From an uncultured Prevotella sp. (GTDB lineage Bacteria; Bacteroidota; Bacteroidia; Bacteroidales; Bacteroidaceae), in the NCBI GenBank assembly GCA_900315545.1, contig OMZM01000001.1:115540-179539 (forward strand): DNA of 64,000 nucleotides. Reading direction: 5' to 3'. Positions within the stretch are counted from its first letter, which is position 1. Every line of letters begins with the position of its first letter. The notes beneath the pieces are model-generated. The model was given only the letters and a program-made list of their open reading frames with translations, was not told the origin of the DNA and did no database searches. The translations under genes and the position numbers were made by a program. This document shows, piece by piece, positions 27,062 through 34,010 of the stretch.

Positions 27062-27565
27062 TTATTTCTTCCTGTATATAGGCTCTATCGTGTCGCTCCA
27101 CTGTGAGAATGGCACTTTCCGCAGCCTCGAATTGTAGAAACGCACGTCGCCCGTAACCTCCAGTCCTATGAAGTCCGGCTTGTCGAAAGCCTCATCCTCG
27201 CTGCCAAGTTCCACTTCCGCGACGACGAGACCCTCGTTTTCTCCGGCAAATTCGTCAACCTCGAACGTGTGGTTTCCTACGTCTACCAGATAGCGCGTCT
27301 TCTCTATCAGCGGTCGCTCGCACAGTTTCAGCAGTTCACGAGCCTCGTCTGTGCTTATCTCCTTCTCAAACTCATAGCGCGAAAAGCCCTCTACGATCTT
27401 GCTTTTTATAGTGAGAAAGGCTTTCTCGTCGCGCAACCTGACACGCACGGATGCTGTCTTTGCCAGAATATAGCCCTGTTTTACAGCATATTTTCTGCGT
27501 GCCCGAGTACGAAAGTCAATGTCGTTTCTGACAAGAAACTTCCGTTCTATCTCCATTCCACTCAT
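27062..27565 (-). CDS. CYTH-domain protein (triphosphate tunnel metalloenzyme)
   Basis: 167-residue CYTH protein. The signature ExExK is seen as EIERKFLV directly after the N-terminal Met pair (MSGMEIERK). Further conserved charged residues of the tunnel include VRVRLRDEKAFLTIKSK, RYEFEKEIS, IEKTRYLVD and VAEVELGSEDE. Family members hydrolyse inorganic tripolyphosphate, thiamine triphosphate or form cAMP; bacterial short versions are most often triphosphatases, so that is the default guess. The ATG at 27556 is an alternative start. A long hairpin at 27583-27640 separates it from the small membrane gene upstream. Confidence 0.88.
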   Translation of the reverse strand: MSGMEIERKFLVRNDIDFRTRARRKYAVKQGYILAKTASVRVRLRDEKAFLTIKSKIVEGFSRYEFEKEISTDEARELLKLCERPLIEKTRYLVDVGNHTFEVDEFAGENEGLVVAEVELGSEDEAFDKPDFIGLEVTGDVRFYNSRLRKVPFSQWSDTIEPIYRKK

Positions 27566-27582
27566 GGCTTAATGCTTTATAC

Positions 27583-27640
27583 AGTGAGGTTATGAGGCTG
27601 AACTGCCAGTTGCGTACCGTTCCAGCCTTATAACCTCACT
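27583..27640 (-). terminator. long hairpin, probable terminator or attenuator
   Basis: 27583-27603 and 27619-27640 are complementary over about 19 of 21 positions, with a 15-nt loop. The structure sits between the 45-residue membrane protein gene and the CYTH gene, both on the minus strand. No clear U-tract follows. Confidence 0.55.
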
Positions 27641-27669
27641 CTCGTTTGCTTGCCTGTGTCAGCTTCTGC

Positions 27670-27807
27670 TTACAGTGATGAAACAATCAGGAAGATGAAA
27701 GCCAGCAGCAACAGTATGCCGAAAATCCACTTGATGACCAACTGTGCCTGCTTTTCCTGTTTCTTCTGCTTTGCAATGCGTCTTGCTTCTTTCTGTTCCT
27801 TGCTCAT
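27670..27807 (-). CDS. 45-residue single-pass membrane protein
   Basis: ATG at 27807 opens a 45-codon frame. The first 22 residues are strongly basic and helical (MSKEQKEARRIAKQKKQEKQ). They are followed by one membrane helix (LVIKWIFGILLLLAFIFLIV) and SSL at the end. This positive-inside arrangement with a clean hydrophobic stretch is unlikely by chance, and it lies 38 bp behind prfB on the same strand. I believe similar tiny proteins accompany prfB in other Bacteroidales. Function unknown. Confidence 0.7.
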   Translation of the reverse strand: MSKEQKEARRIAKQKKQEKQAQLVIKWIFGILLLLAFIFLIVSSL

Positions 27808-27845
27808 ATTTCTATTGTTTATTTAGTTTATAAATGTGTGTCTTT

Positions 27846-28964
27846 TCATTCGTCCACCACTGGGAATTCCATCAGATATGCCTTTATGAAGCCGTCTATC
27901 TTTCCGTCCATCACAGCGTCTACGTCTGTGGTCTGATAGTTTGTGCGGTGGTCTTTCACTCTTCGGTCGTCGAAGACATAGCTTCTGATTTGGCTGCCCC
28001 ACTCTATTTTCTTCTTTCCCGCCTCTATCTTAGCCTGCGCTTCGAGACGTTTCTTCATTGCGCGGTCGTATAGTTGCGATTTCAGCAGTCGCATGGCGTT
28101 GTTTCTGTTCTCGAGTTGCTTTCGGCTTTCAGTGTTTTCGATGAGTATTTCTTCCTCTTCTCCCGTGTCTGGGTCAACGTACTGGTATCTCAGGCGTACG
28201 CCCGTTTCCACCTTGTTGACGTTCTGTCCTCCTGCTCCAGATGAGCGGAATGTGTCCCACGAGACCTTCGACGGGTCTACATACACTTCTATCGTGTCGT
28301 CTACGAGCGGCGATACGAATACCGACGCGAAACTTGTCATTCGCTTACCCTGTGCGTTGAAAGGCGACACCCTTACCAGTCGGTGCACTCCGCTCTCGCT
28401 TTTCAGGTATCCATAGGCATATTCTCCGCCTTCGATTTCCATCGTTACGCTTTTTATTCCAGCCTCGTCGCCTTCCTGCAAGTTGCTTATCGTAACCTTA
28501 TGGCTGTGTGCCTCAGCCCATCTTATGTACATTCTCATGAGCATCTGCGCCCAGTCCTGGCTCTCGGTGCCACCGGCTCCGGAGTTTATCTTGAGCACGC
28601 AGTCCATCGGGTCTTCCTTCTGGCGCAGCATGTTCTTTAGTTCGAGCTGTTCTATGGCGTCTATGGCGCGTCGGTAGTCGTTGTCTACATCCTTCTCGCT
28701 TACCATTTCCTCATGATAGAAGTCGAAAGCCAGCTGCAATTCGTCGGCAGCATTGCGCACCTCGCTGTATCCGTCGAGCCATTTCTTTATGTCCTTCACC
28801 TTCTTCATCTGCTCCTGTGCGCGTTTCGGGTCGTCCCAAAAGTCGGGTGCCTGAGTGCGCAAGTCCTCCTCTTCGTATTCTATTTTCTTCCTGTCTATGT
28901 CGAGGTATCGGTAGAGGGCATCGGCTCTTTCGAGTACATCCTTTAGCTGTTCAGCTGTTATCAT
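27846..28964 (-). CDS. prfB: peptide chain release factor 2
   Basis: 372-residue RF2, terminating translation at UGA/UAA. Seen: the GGQ peptidyl-hydrolase motif in RSSGAGGQNVNKVETGVRLRY, and domain 2 INSGAGGTESQDWAQMLMRMY. I use ATG 28964 (MITAEQLKDVL). The frame is open further upstream to 29009, but that would overlap the acyl-CoA ligase gene. At the point where many bacteria carry the autoregulatory in-frame UGA (after the RYL segment), this gene reads straight through (YLDIDRKK), so there is no programmed frameshift. Confidence 0.96.
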   Translation of the reverse strand: MITAEQLKDVLERADALYRYLDIDRKKIEYEEEDLRTQAPDFWDDPKRAQEQMKKVKDIKKWLDGYSEVRNAADELQLAFDFYHEEMVSEKDVDNDYRRAIDAIEQLELKNMLRQKEDPMDCVLKINSGAGGTESQDWAQMLMRMYIRWAEAHSHKVTISNLQEGDEAGIKSVTMEIEGGEYAYGYLKSESGVHRLVRVSPFNAQGKRMTSFASVFVSPLVDDTIEVYVDPSKVSWDTFRSSGAGGQNVNKVETGVRLRYQYVDPDTGEEEEILIENTESRKQLENRNNAMRLLKSQLYDRAMKKRLEAQAKIEAGKKKIEWGSQIRSYVFDDRRVKDHRTNYQTTDVDAVMDGKIDGFIKAYLMEFPVVDE

Positions 28965-28971
28965 TGCCTGT

Positions 28972-30789
28972 TTATTCTTCTTTATACATGTTATTAATGA
29001 CGTCGGCATAGTTTTTCAGCAGGACGTTTCGCCTTATCTTCAGCGTGTTTGTCAGTTCTCCTGCTTCCATAGAGAAGTGCTTTGGCAGCAGTGTGAAGCG
29101 TTTTATCTGCTCGTATCCTGCAAGTCCCTGCTGCAGGGTGTTTATTCTCTCGCCTATCATCTTCACTATCTTGCGGTCGCTGCACATCTGTTCCTTCGTA
29201 GTGCATCTGATGTTGTTGTCGCGTGCATATTCCTCCAGCAGTGCGAAGTCGGGCACTATCAGTGCCGAGACAAACTTTCTCTGGTCGGCTATGACGGCTA
29301 TCTGCTCTATGAACTTGTCTACGAGCATGCGTGCCTCTATCATCTGCGGTGCTATATACTTTCCGTTGGAAGTCTTGAAGAGGTCTTTTATCCTGTCGGT
29401 GAGGAACAGTTCCTTGCCCTTGATGTAGCCTGAGTCGCCCGTGTGGAAGTATCCTTCTTCGTCGAAAGCCTTTTTGTTGAGGTCTTCGCGCTTGTAGTAT
29501 CCGCGCGTTATCGTCGGGCCTTTCAGCAGTATTTCGTTGTTCTCTCCTATCTTGATGCTTATGCTGTGTATTGGTATGCCCACCGAGCCGATGGTGTAAG
29601 GCTCGTCCTTATGGTTGCACGACACTGTCGCGAGGCTTTCCGTCAAGCCGTAGCCCACCATCATGCCTATGCCCACCGAGTGTATGAATTCTTCCACTTC
29701 TGCCGACACCGTAGCGCCTGCCGTCGGGAAGAAGTTTGGGTTTTCGAGTCCTATCTGCTGGCGTATGAGCTTGAACAGTGTCCTGTTGAAGAAAGCATAT
29801 TCTGCCGCGAGCATTACTGGCGGTCGCTTTCCGCGTGCCAGATACTCTATGTTGTATTTCCGTCCTACGCGCAGTGCTTTCTTGAAAAGCATCTTCTTTG
29901 CGCCTCCAGCCTTGTCTATCTTTGCCTGCACGCCTGTGTAGACTTTCTCCCAGAAGCGCGGCACGGCGCACATGCATGTAGGGTGTGTCTCGCGCATCGA
30001 CTGCTGTACTTCGCGCGGATAGGTGTTGACGATGAACTCGGCGCCTTCGGTCATGGCGAAGAATGTCCATCCGCGCTCGAATATGTGGGTGAACGGCAGG
30101 AAGTTCATGACTCTGTCTTTCTCGCCTACGGGCACGCACTTGTCGTTGGCATCGAAGGCGGCATGGAATTGGCTGTATGTCAGTATCACGCCCTTCGAGT
30201 CGCCCGTAGTGCCTGAGGTGTAGAGTATGTTGGCTATGTCGTCTTCGTTTGCCTGTGTGTAGAGCCTTTCTATCTCTGGCTGACGCGGCAGTCCCTCGCC
30301 GAGCTTCATGAAGTCTTCGAAGTAGATGGTGTTGGGGTCGTGGTTGTTTATGCGCACGCTGCTGTCGAACACTATTATGCGTTCCAGCGTCGGACACAGC
30401 GGCAGCACGCGGTAAGCCTTGTCATACTGCTCCTGTTCGCCGACGAACAGCACTCTTATATGTGCGTCGCCGACGATAAACTTCAGCTGTTCTTCTGAGC
30501 TCGTGGAGTAGAACGGCACCGTTACGGCACGGATGCCGAAAGCGCCGAAGTCGACAAAGTGGCAGAATATGGAGTTCTGCGAGAACACTCCGATGTTCTC
30601 CTGTACGCCTATGCCCAGGTTCATCAGGGCATTAGACACCGTGCGGACTTTGTCGGCAAAGGTGCGCCACGAAATGGTTTTCCACGCAAGACTGCCGAAG
30701 TCGCGATAGGTAAGCACAGGCTTGTCGCCATATTTTTTTGCCTGTTCAAACACGAGCTGAGAGAGATGACATTTGGTTTGCATTATCAC
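28972..30789 (-). CDS. long-chain acyl-CoA ligase (AMP-forming)
   Basis: 605-residue ANL-superfamily enzyme activating fatty acids to acyl-CoA through acyl-AMP. Seen: the P-loop motif ILYTSGTTGDSKGVILTY (about residues 188-205), MVGYGLTESLATVSCN (A5), GYFHTGDSGYIKGKELFLTDRIKDLFKTSNGKYIAP (A7-A8 hinge), and a long-chain-type C-terminus with VLLKNYADVINNM. The start may be the first or third codon (MIMQ). prfB follows after 7 bp, so the two are probably co-transcribed. Confidence 0.92.
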   Translation of the reverse strand: MIMQTKCHLSQLVFEQAKKYGDKPVLTYRDFGSLAWKTISWRTFADKVRTVSNALMNLGIGVQENIGVFSQNSIFCHFVDFGAFGIRAVTVPFYSTSSEEQLKFIVGDAHIRVLFVGEQEQYDKAYRVLPLCPTLERIIVFDSSVRINNHDPNTIYFEDFMKLGEGLPRQPEIERLYTQANEDDIANILYTSGTTGDSKGVILTYSQFHAAFDANDKCVPVGEKDRVMNFLPFTHIFERGWTFFAMTEGAEFIVNTYPREVQQSMRETHPTCMCAVPRFWEKVYTGVQAKIDKAGGAKKMLFKKALRVGRKYNIEYLARGKRPPVMLAAEYAFFNRTLFKLIRQQIGLENPNFFPTAGATVSAEVEEFIHSVGIGMMVGYGLTESLATVSCNHKDEPYTIGSVGIPIHSISIKIGENNEILLKGPTITRGYYKREDLNKKAFDEEGYFHTGDSGYIKGKELFLTDRIKDLFKTSNGKYIAPQMIEARMLVDKFIEQIAVIADQRKFVSALIVPDFALLEEYARDNNIRCTTKEQMCSDRKIVKMIGERINTLQQGLAGYEQIKRFTLLPKHFSMEAGELTNTLKIRRNVLLKNYADVINNMYKEE

Positions 30790-30942
30790 ATACTTGTTTT
30801 GTTATCAATGCAAAAGTAAACATATTTTTCCTATTCTCCACATTTTTTCAGCAAAAATCTTTACTTTTTATTTTTCGCGGCGGACATATATGCGGAAACG
30901 CATGCACAAAACCGTACGCAAAAATGATGCATTGATTATTTG

Positions 30943-31126
30943 CAGACTGTCGCGTGAGTGCCCTCGAAACCCGTTTCGGAAATCGAAGGGGCAAAATATG
31001 CCCAAAATTCGCATACGTTTGTAATTACCTGACTGTCAGTTTGTTAATCGCAGATATAAGCCTTTCATGCAGAAAATACAAGTGTTAAAATTGTCAAAGA
31101 GCATGTTTGAGATTGTCAAACACACT
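30943..31126 (-). repeat. truncated inverted copy D of the dispersed element
   Basis: The gap 30790-32121 holds repeats rather than genes. Read on the minus strand, 31126-30943 matches the right-hand part of copies A-C: part of one 22-bp unit, the last unit plus TTAAC (31084-31110), then TATTTTG at the same 86-nt distance and the following conserved block. The left half is missing, and the break at about 31127 abuts a gene remnant. Confidence 0.75.
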
Positions 31127-31128
31127 TA

Positions 31129-31209
31129 TACCGCAGGCGGAATGAGAGCCGACAGCACCGCGAAAGGCATACTCATAAAAGACGGAAAGCCATTTGTGTC
31201 AAAGTAAGA
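31129..31209 (+). pseudogene. possible C-terminal remnant of a secreted-protein gene
   Basis: A 26-codon open stretch encodes YTAGGMRADSTAKGI followed by LIKDGKPFVSK and TAA. It resembles the short C-terminal tail (R/KGI-Y/L-IV/IK-xGK...K) common on exported Prevotella-type proteins, compare GIYIVKSGQTVRKIVRK at the end of the 50551 gene. Nothing upstream continues the gene, as the truncated repeat D begins immediately before it. Weak evidence; may be chance. Confidence 0.35.
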
Positions 31210-31274
31210 CGTAATATTAGCGTCAAAACAGAGGTTAGCATTAAGAATAAGGTTATCGCTAAATTCATCCCTAC

Positions 31275-31303
31275 AAAAACCGTGCCAAACTCGCACGGTT
31301 TTT
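31275..31303. terminator. perfect terminator-like hairpin within repeat C
   Basis: AAAAACCGTGC (31275-31285) and GCACGGTTTTT (31293-31303) pair fully around CAAACTC, followed by ATTTTTG. The equivalent in copy B has lost the right arm. Confidence 0.75.
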
Positions 31304-31414
31304 ATTTTTGTCCGAAATTTGCTGAAAAATTTTGACAGAGAAAAACTCTCCAAATAGAAAAAAATTAGCCCCTGAAACTGCAAAAATCTGTTAATTTCAG
31401 AGTCAGACACAACT

Positions 31415-31561
31415 GTTAAAATTGTCAAAGAGCATGTTTGAGGCGCCTATTTCATGTTTTTCGTCCTGCAAAACACTATGCCCGACACCCCCAAACACCA
31501 TGTCTGACCTCCTCAAACACACTGTTTGACAATCTCAAACATACTCTTTGACAATTTTAAC
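31415..31561 (+). repeat. 147-bp palindromic intergenic element, copy C (four 22-bp units at 31469-31556)
   Basis: The left 27 bp (31415-31441, GTTAAAATTGTCAAAGAG...) and right 27 bp (31535-31561) are near-perfect inverted complements. The spacer is 27 nt, then four 22-bp units at 31469, 31491, 31513 and 31535. This is the best-preserved copy. Confidence 0.88.
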
Positions 31562-31815
31562 ACTTATCTTTCGCGCTCAAAAACGTAATATTTCACACTA
31601 TCATACTGACAGTCAGACAATTATGACAACATTCAAAATACAGCCATATTTTGCCCCTGTGATTTCGGAAACGACTTTCGCGGGCACTCACGCAACAGTA
31701 AACGAGCCTAAAATTGATTAGAGTTTTCACGCATGAACAAGTCCGACCAGACATCGTGACGTCTTGTTTTCTAACCGCTGAGCATGACACCAACTTTTTA
31801 GAAGATACCCACGCC

Positions 31816-31898
31816 CGGCATAAAAAATAAACGAGTTCTGAAGATTTTGTCCGCTTAAGGACAAAATCGTGTTCTGCGCTCGATTTTTCGTAACTTTG
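31816..31898 (+). repeat. left, degenerate copy of the topoisomerase IV A promoter region
   Basis: Shares the CGGCATAAAAAATAAA start and the TTCTGCGCTCGATTTTT-CGTAACTTTG end with 42421-42476 in direct orientation. It has an extra internal palindrome (ATTTTGTCC-GCTTAA-GGACAAAAT) that removes the TTTG -33 box. TAACTTTG is at 31891-31898. It no longer precedes a plus-strand gene. Confidence 0.75.
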
Positions 31899-32042
31899 GA
31901 AGAATTTGCAGGTTTTCTTTGTATAAAGGCAGTTTGGAAGATTAAGGATTTTCTGGGTTCTTGCTCTGGCAAGCGGCAAAGCCGAGTCCGGATAAGAGAC
32001 CGTTCTAATCTCCTTGTTCTGCTATGAATTGCATTCAATGAA

Positions 32043-32089
32043 CACCCGATGACAAGCCACCAGTCGTTTTTGTGACTCATCTTCGGGTG
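32043..32089 (-). terminator. hairpin after the 468-residue gene
   Basis: CACCCGA (32043-32049) pairs with TCGGGTG (32083-32089), with an inner AGTC/GACT hairpin. It lies about 30 bp beyond the stop of the minus-strand gene ending at 32122. Confidence 0.45.
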
Positions 32090-32121
32090 CAAAGGTAATA
32101 ACTATTTTTGATACGGCGCAC

Positions 32122-33528
32122 TCATACACTGATACTATCCACGACTTCGATTTGATATTCTGCCATCAATTCTTTTGTACTAATGTCGTAATATAAGTTG
32201 AAGTCGTCAAATGCTATATACGTGGCAGCCTCACCATCAGCTGTGTCTTTGAATGACATCACACCTGCATTACTGTTGAATCCAACCTCTTCCAAAAGAC
32301 TGTTCAAAGACTTTGGTACTCTGTAGTATGTCGTCTCATCCTTGCTGATGTAGATATGGTCGCTGGTAATTGCGGCCAACGATATGATGAAGTCGTAGTC
32401 ATCACTTGCATGGCTGTCAGTTTTCTCATATTGTCCGCTGTCTAACAGGCTTTGGAAAAAATCTTCTTTCTCGCTGCTTCTCAGCTGTCTGAGGGTGAAC
32501 CATTGCCCGTCAGCCGATTGTGGACTGAAGGTAATGATAGCATCCGAATAGCCTTCACTACCAGCTTGAATATGGCAGTCGAGATAGGCAAATAGATTGT
32601 TGGGCATCTTCTTGCCTGAGACAAGATAACGGATGGCGTGAGGGTGGATAACAAGCGCCATGATGCCATCCCCCAGCCGGTAGAACTTCATAAAGAACTT
32701 CGTAAACACTAAGGATTTTCGGCTGCTGTCTGCTTGATAGCGGTAAAGATGATACCCATTGGCGATGCTTTCAAACTGCCAGAATACAGTAGAGAACTCA
32801 TTTTCAGTCCAGATGCCGTCCACCTCTGGGTCAAACTGGTTTTCAAGCAGCTCCTTGTTGCTTATGCTGATGCGTTCTCTCGTGGAGAGGGCACCAAACG
32901 AGTTCAGAATCAGATTGGCTGTACTGATAAGATGTAGCCTACACATGTTGTCTGGATGACGCCTTACCTCGTCCTCCATCTGGGTAAGCATCGGGAGCTT
33001 CTGCATCATAATATCCTTATTGACCGTTTCCGACAGCCAACAGAACAGGCGGCGATAGTCTTGGCGGATGTCTCTCACGTCGCCACCCTTGGCCGACAGA
33101 CGGGGCAGCAGTTTGAGGACGAGCAAGACGAGAACAGGCAACTGCTCTGCTTCCACCTTGTTTATAATAGGTGCAATATCCTCGGTAGCCTCTGCGTCTG
33201 AATAGAAATACCACACGAGATGCTGGCAGAACAATGCAGGGTTTGCCACATTTCCCATTCGCTCACAGATGCGGTCTGCACCGATATACGCATCGAGCAC
33301 TTCTTGTAGGTCAAGGTCAGTATCCTGTTTGGCGATGTGTGCCAGCTCCCTCAGGATGGCATCCTTCATGAAGAGCGACTTGCCGCCCTTCCTCGCTAAG
33401 CCGTTACCACTGCCGACAGAGAATCCCACCAGCCGTTCCAACTCCTCTGTGGTATTCTTCAGCAGGCGTGTCCGTTCTATCATGCGCAGATAGCCACATA
33501 CCCGTTCCATCTTGTCCGTCTTGTCCAT
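32122..33528 (-). CDS. hypothetical protein, 468 residues
   Basis: I do not recognise this protein. It is soluble and mostly helical in its first 200 residues. An N-terminal segment (ERLVGFSVGSGNGLARKGGKSLFMKDAILRELAHIA, about 28-63) could be a DNA-binding or regulatory helical unit. The C-terminal half is mixed alpha/beta with many aromatic residues (VFWQFESIANGYHLYRYQ, FFMKFYRLGDGIMALVIHPHAIRYL). There is no signal peptide, membrane segment or catalytic motif I can name. A -7-like box (TAATTTTG, minus strand, 33548-33555) lies 20 bp upstream. It sits at the left of the accessory region, divergent from the structured RNA region and the eight-gene operon. Confidence 0.8.
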   Translation of the reverse strand: MDKTDKMERVCGYLRMIERTRLLKNTTEELERLVGFSVGSGNGLARKGGKSLFMKDAILRELAHIAKQDTDLDLQEVLDAYIGADRICERMGNVANPALFCQHLVWYFYSDAEATEDIAPIINKVEAEQLPVLVLLVLKLLPRLSAKGGDVRDIRQDYRRLFCWLSETVNKDIMMQKLPMLTQMEDEVRRHPDNMCRLHLISTANLILNSFGALSTRERISISNKELLENQFDPEVDGIWTENEFSTVFWQFESIANGYHLYRYQADSSRKSLVFTKFFMKFYRLGDGIMALVIHPHAIRYLVSGKKMPNNLFAYLDCHIQAGSEGYSDAIITFSPQSADGQWFTLRQLRSSEKEDFFQSLLDSGQYEKTDSHASDDYDFIISLAAITSDHIYISKDETTYYRVPKSLNSLLEEVGFNSNAGVMSFKDTADGEAATYIAFDDFNLYYDISTKELMAEYQIEVVDSISV

Positions 33529-33650
33529 AAAAGTATTGTTTTGAGTGCAAAATTACTCAACTTTCCGTAATATTTTACGGAATCGGCACTTTTTTGCATC
33601 TTCCAGCAGTTTTTTTTCGAGAAGTCATACGGATAATAACAAATTATGCT

Positions 33651-33658
33651 TATCTTTG
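33651..33658 (+). promoter_or_regulatory. -7 box for the structured RNA
   Basis: TATCTTTG fits TAnnTTTG; predicted transcription start near 33665, about 74 nt before the long hairpin. No TTTG box at the standard spacing. Confidence 0.5.
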
Positions 33659-33664
33659 CAACGT

Positions 33665-33945
33665 CAAAAAGGGAATCTGGCTGACAGATGAACCAGCGGA
33701 CATATATATTGGAATAGGCGTTTACTAACGCTTTGATTGACGCTCGAACTCGCAATTCAATAGCCAAGTCATGAGAAGCCGTAGTAGATGCCTGCGTATA
33801 GAGACAACTCTCCCATTGTGCCCTTGTGGCGCAATGGATGTTGCCATATATGCGTGGGCCTCTGCATGTTTCTCGTTCGTGACTTGGAAGCATGCGAGGC
33901 TTGAGCGTCGGGACGAGCAAAGATGTATGACTCCCACGCCTTTTT
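33665..33945 (+). ncRNA. candidate structured non-coding RNA with a 171-nt imperfect hairpin (6S-like architecture)
   Basis: No ORF fits here, but nested complementary segments do, in strict co-linear order: GACGCTC 33739/GAGCGTC 33903, CTCGCA 33749/TGCGAG 33893, CCAAGTCA 33764/TGACTTGG 33880, GAGAA 33773/TTCTC 33870, GCGTATA 33794/TATATGC 33847, CAAC 33805/GTTG 33840, and CCATTGTGCC 33813/GGCGCAATGG 33828. Together they form one rod with internal loops, like 6S RNA. Small hairpins precede it (33675-33689 and 33718-33731), and CGCC-TTTTT at about 33937-33945 could end it. A -7 box lies upstream. 6S identity is inferred from shape only; a long operon leader is the alternative. Confidence 0.6.
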
Positions 33946-33952
33946 CGTGTAT

Positions 33953-33969
33953 ATCCTAAAACTGAACTT
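33953..33969 (+). repeat. 17-bp direct repeat, left copy (possible attachment site)
   Basis: ATCCTAAAACTGAACTT is identical to 42293-42309. It lies about 8 nt after the presumed end of the structured RNA and 41 bp before the first gene of the operon. The pair brackets the operon and the NYN pseudogene. Confidence 0.65.
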
Positions 33970-34010
33970 ACAAACCAGCCTTGTCGGGAGTAGAGGCATT
34001 ATTTAGTAAA

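Larger units (their letters stand above)
31266..31721 (+). repeat. ~456-bp dispersed intergenic repeat, long copy C
   Basis: Aligns with 15543-15998 from the CCGTGCCAAACTCG segment to AAATTGATTAG. In this copy the start carries an intact hairpin (31275-31303). The body contains the 147-bp element and the TATTTTGCCCC / CGAAACGACTTTCGCGGGCA block. Confidence 0.75.

Noticed and set aside
30790-32121. Several 60-130 codon frames in the repeat-rich gap
   Set aside because: They run through the dispersed repeats and palindromes; similar frames in the other repeat copies are not conserved, so they are chance frames.
33665-33945. Retron msr/msd interpretation of the structured RNA
   Set aside because: No reverse transcriptase or retron effector lies nearby; gene 1 is not an RT and the helices form one rod and not separate msr and msd parts.
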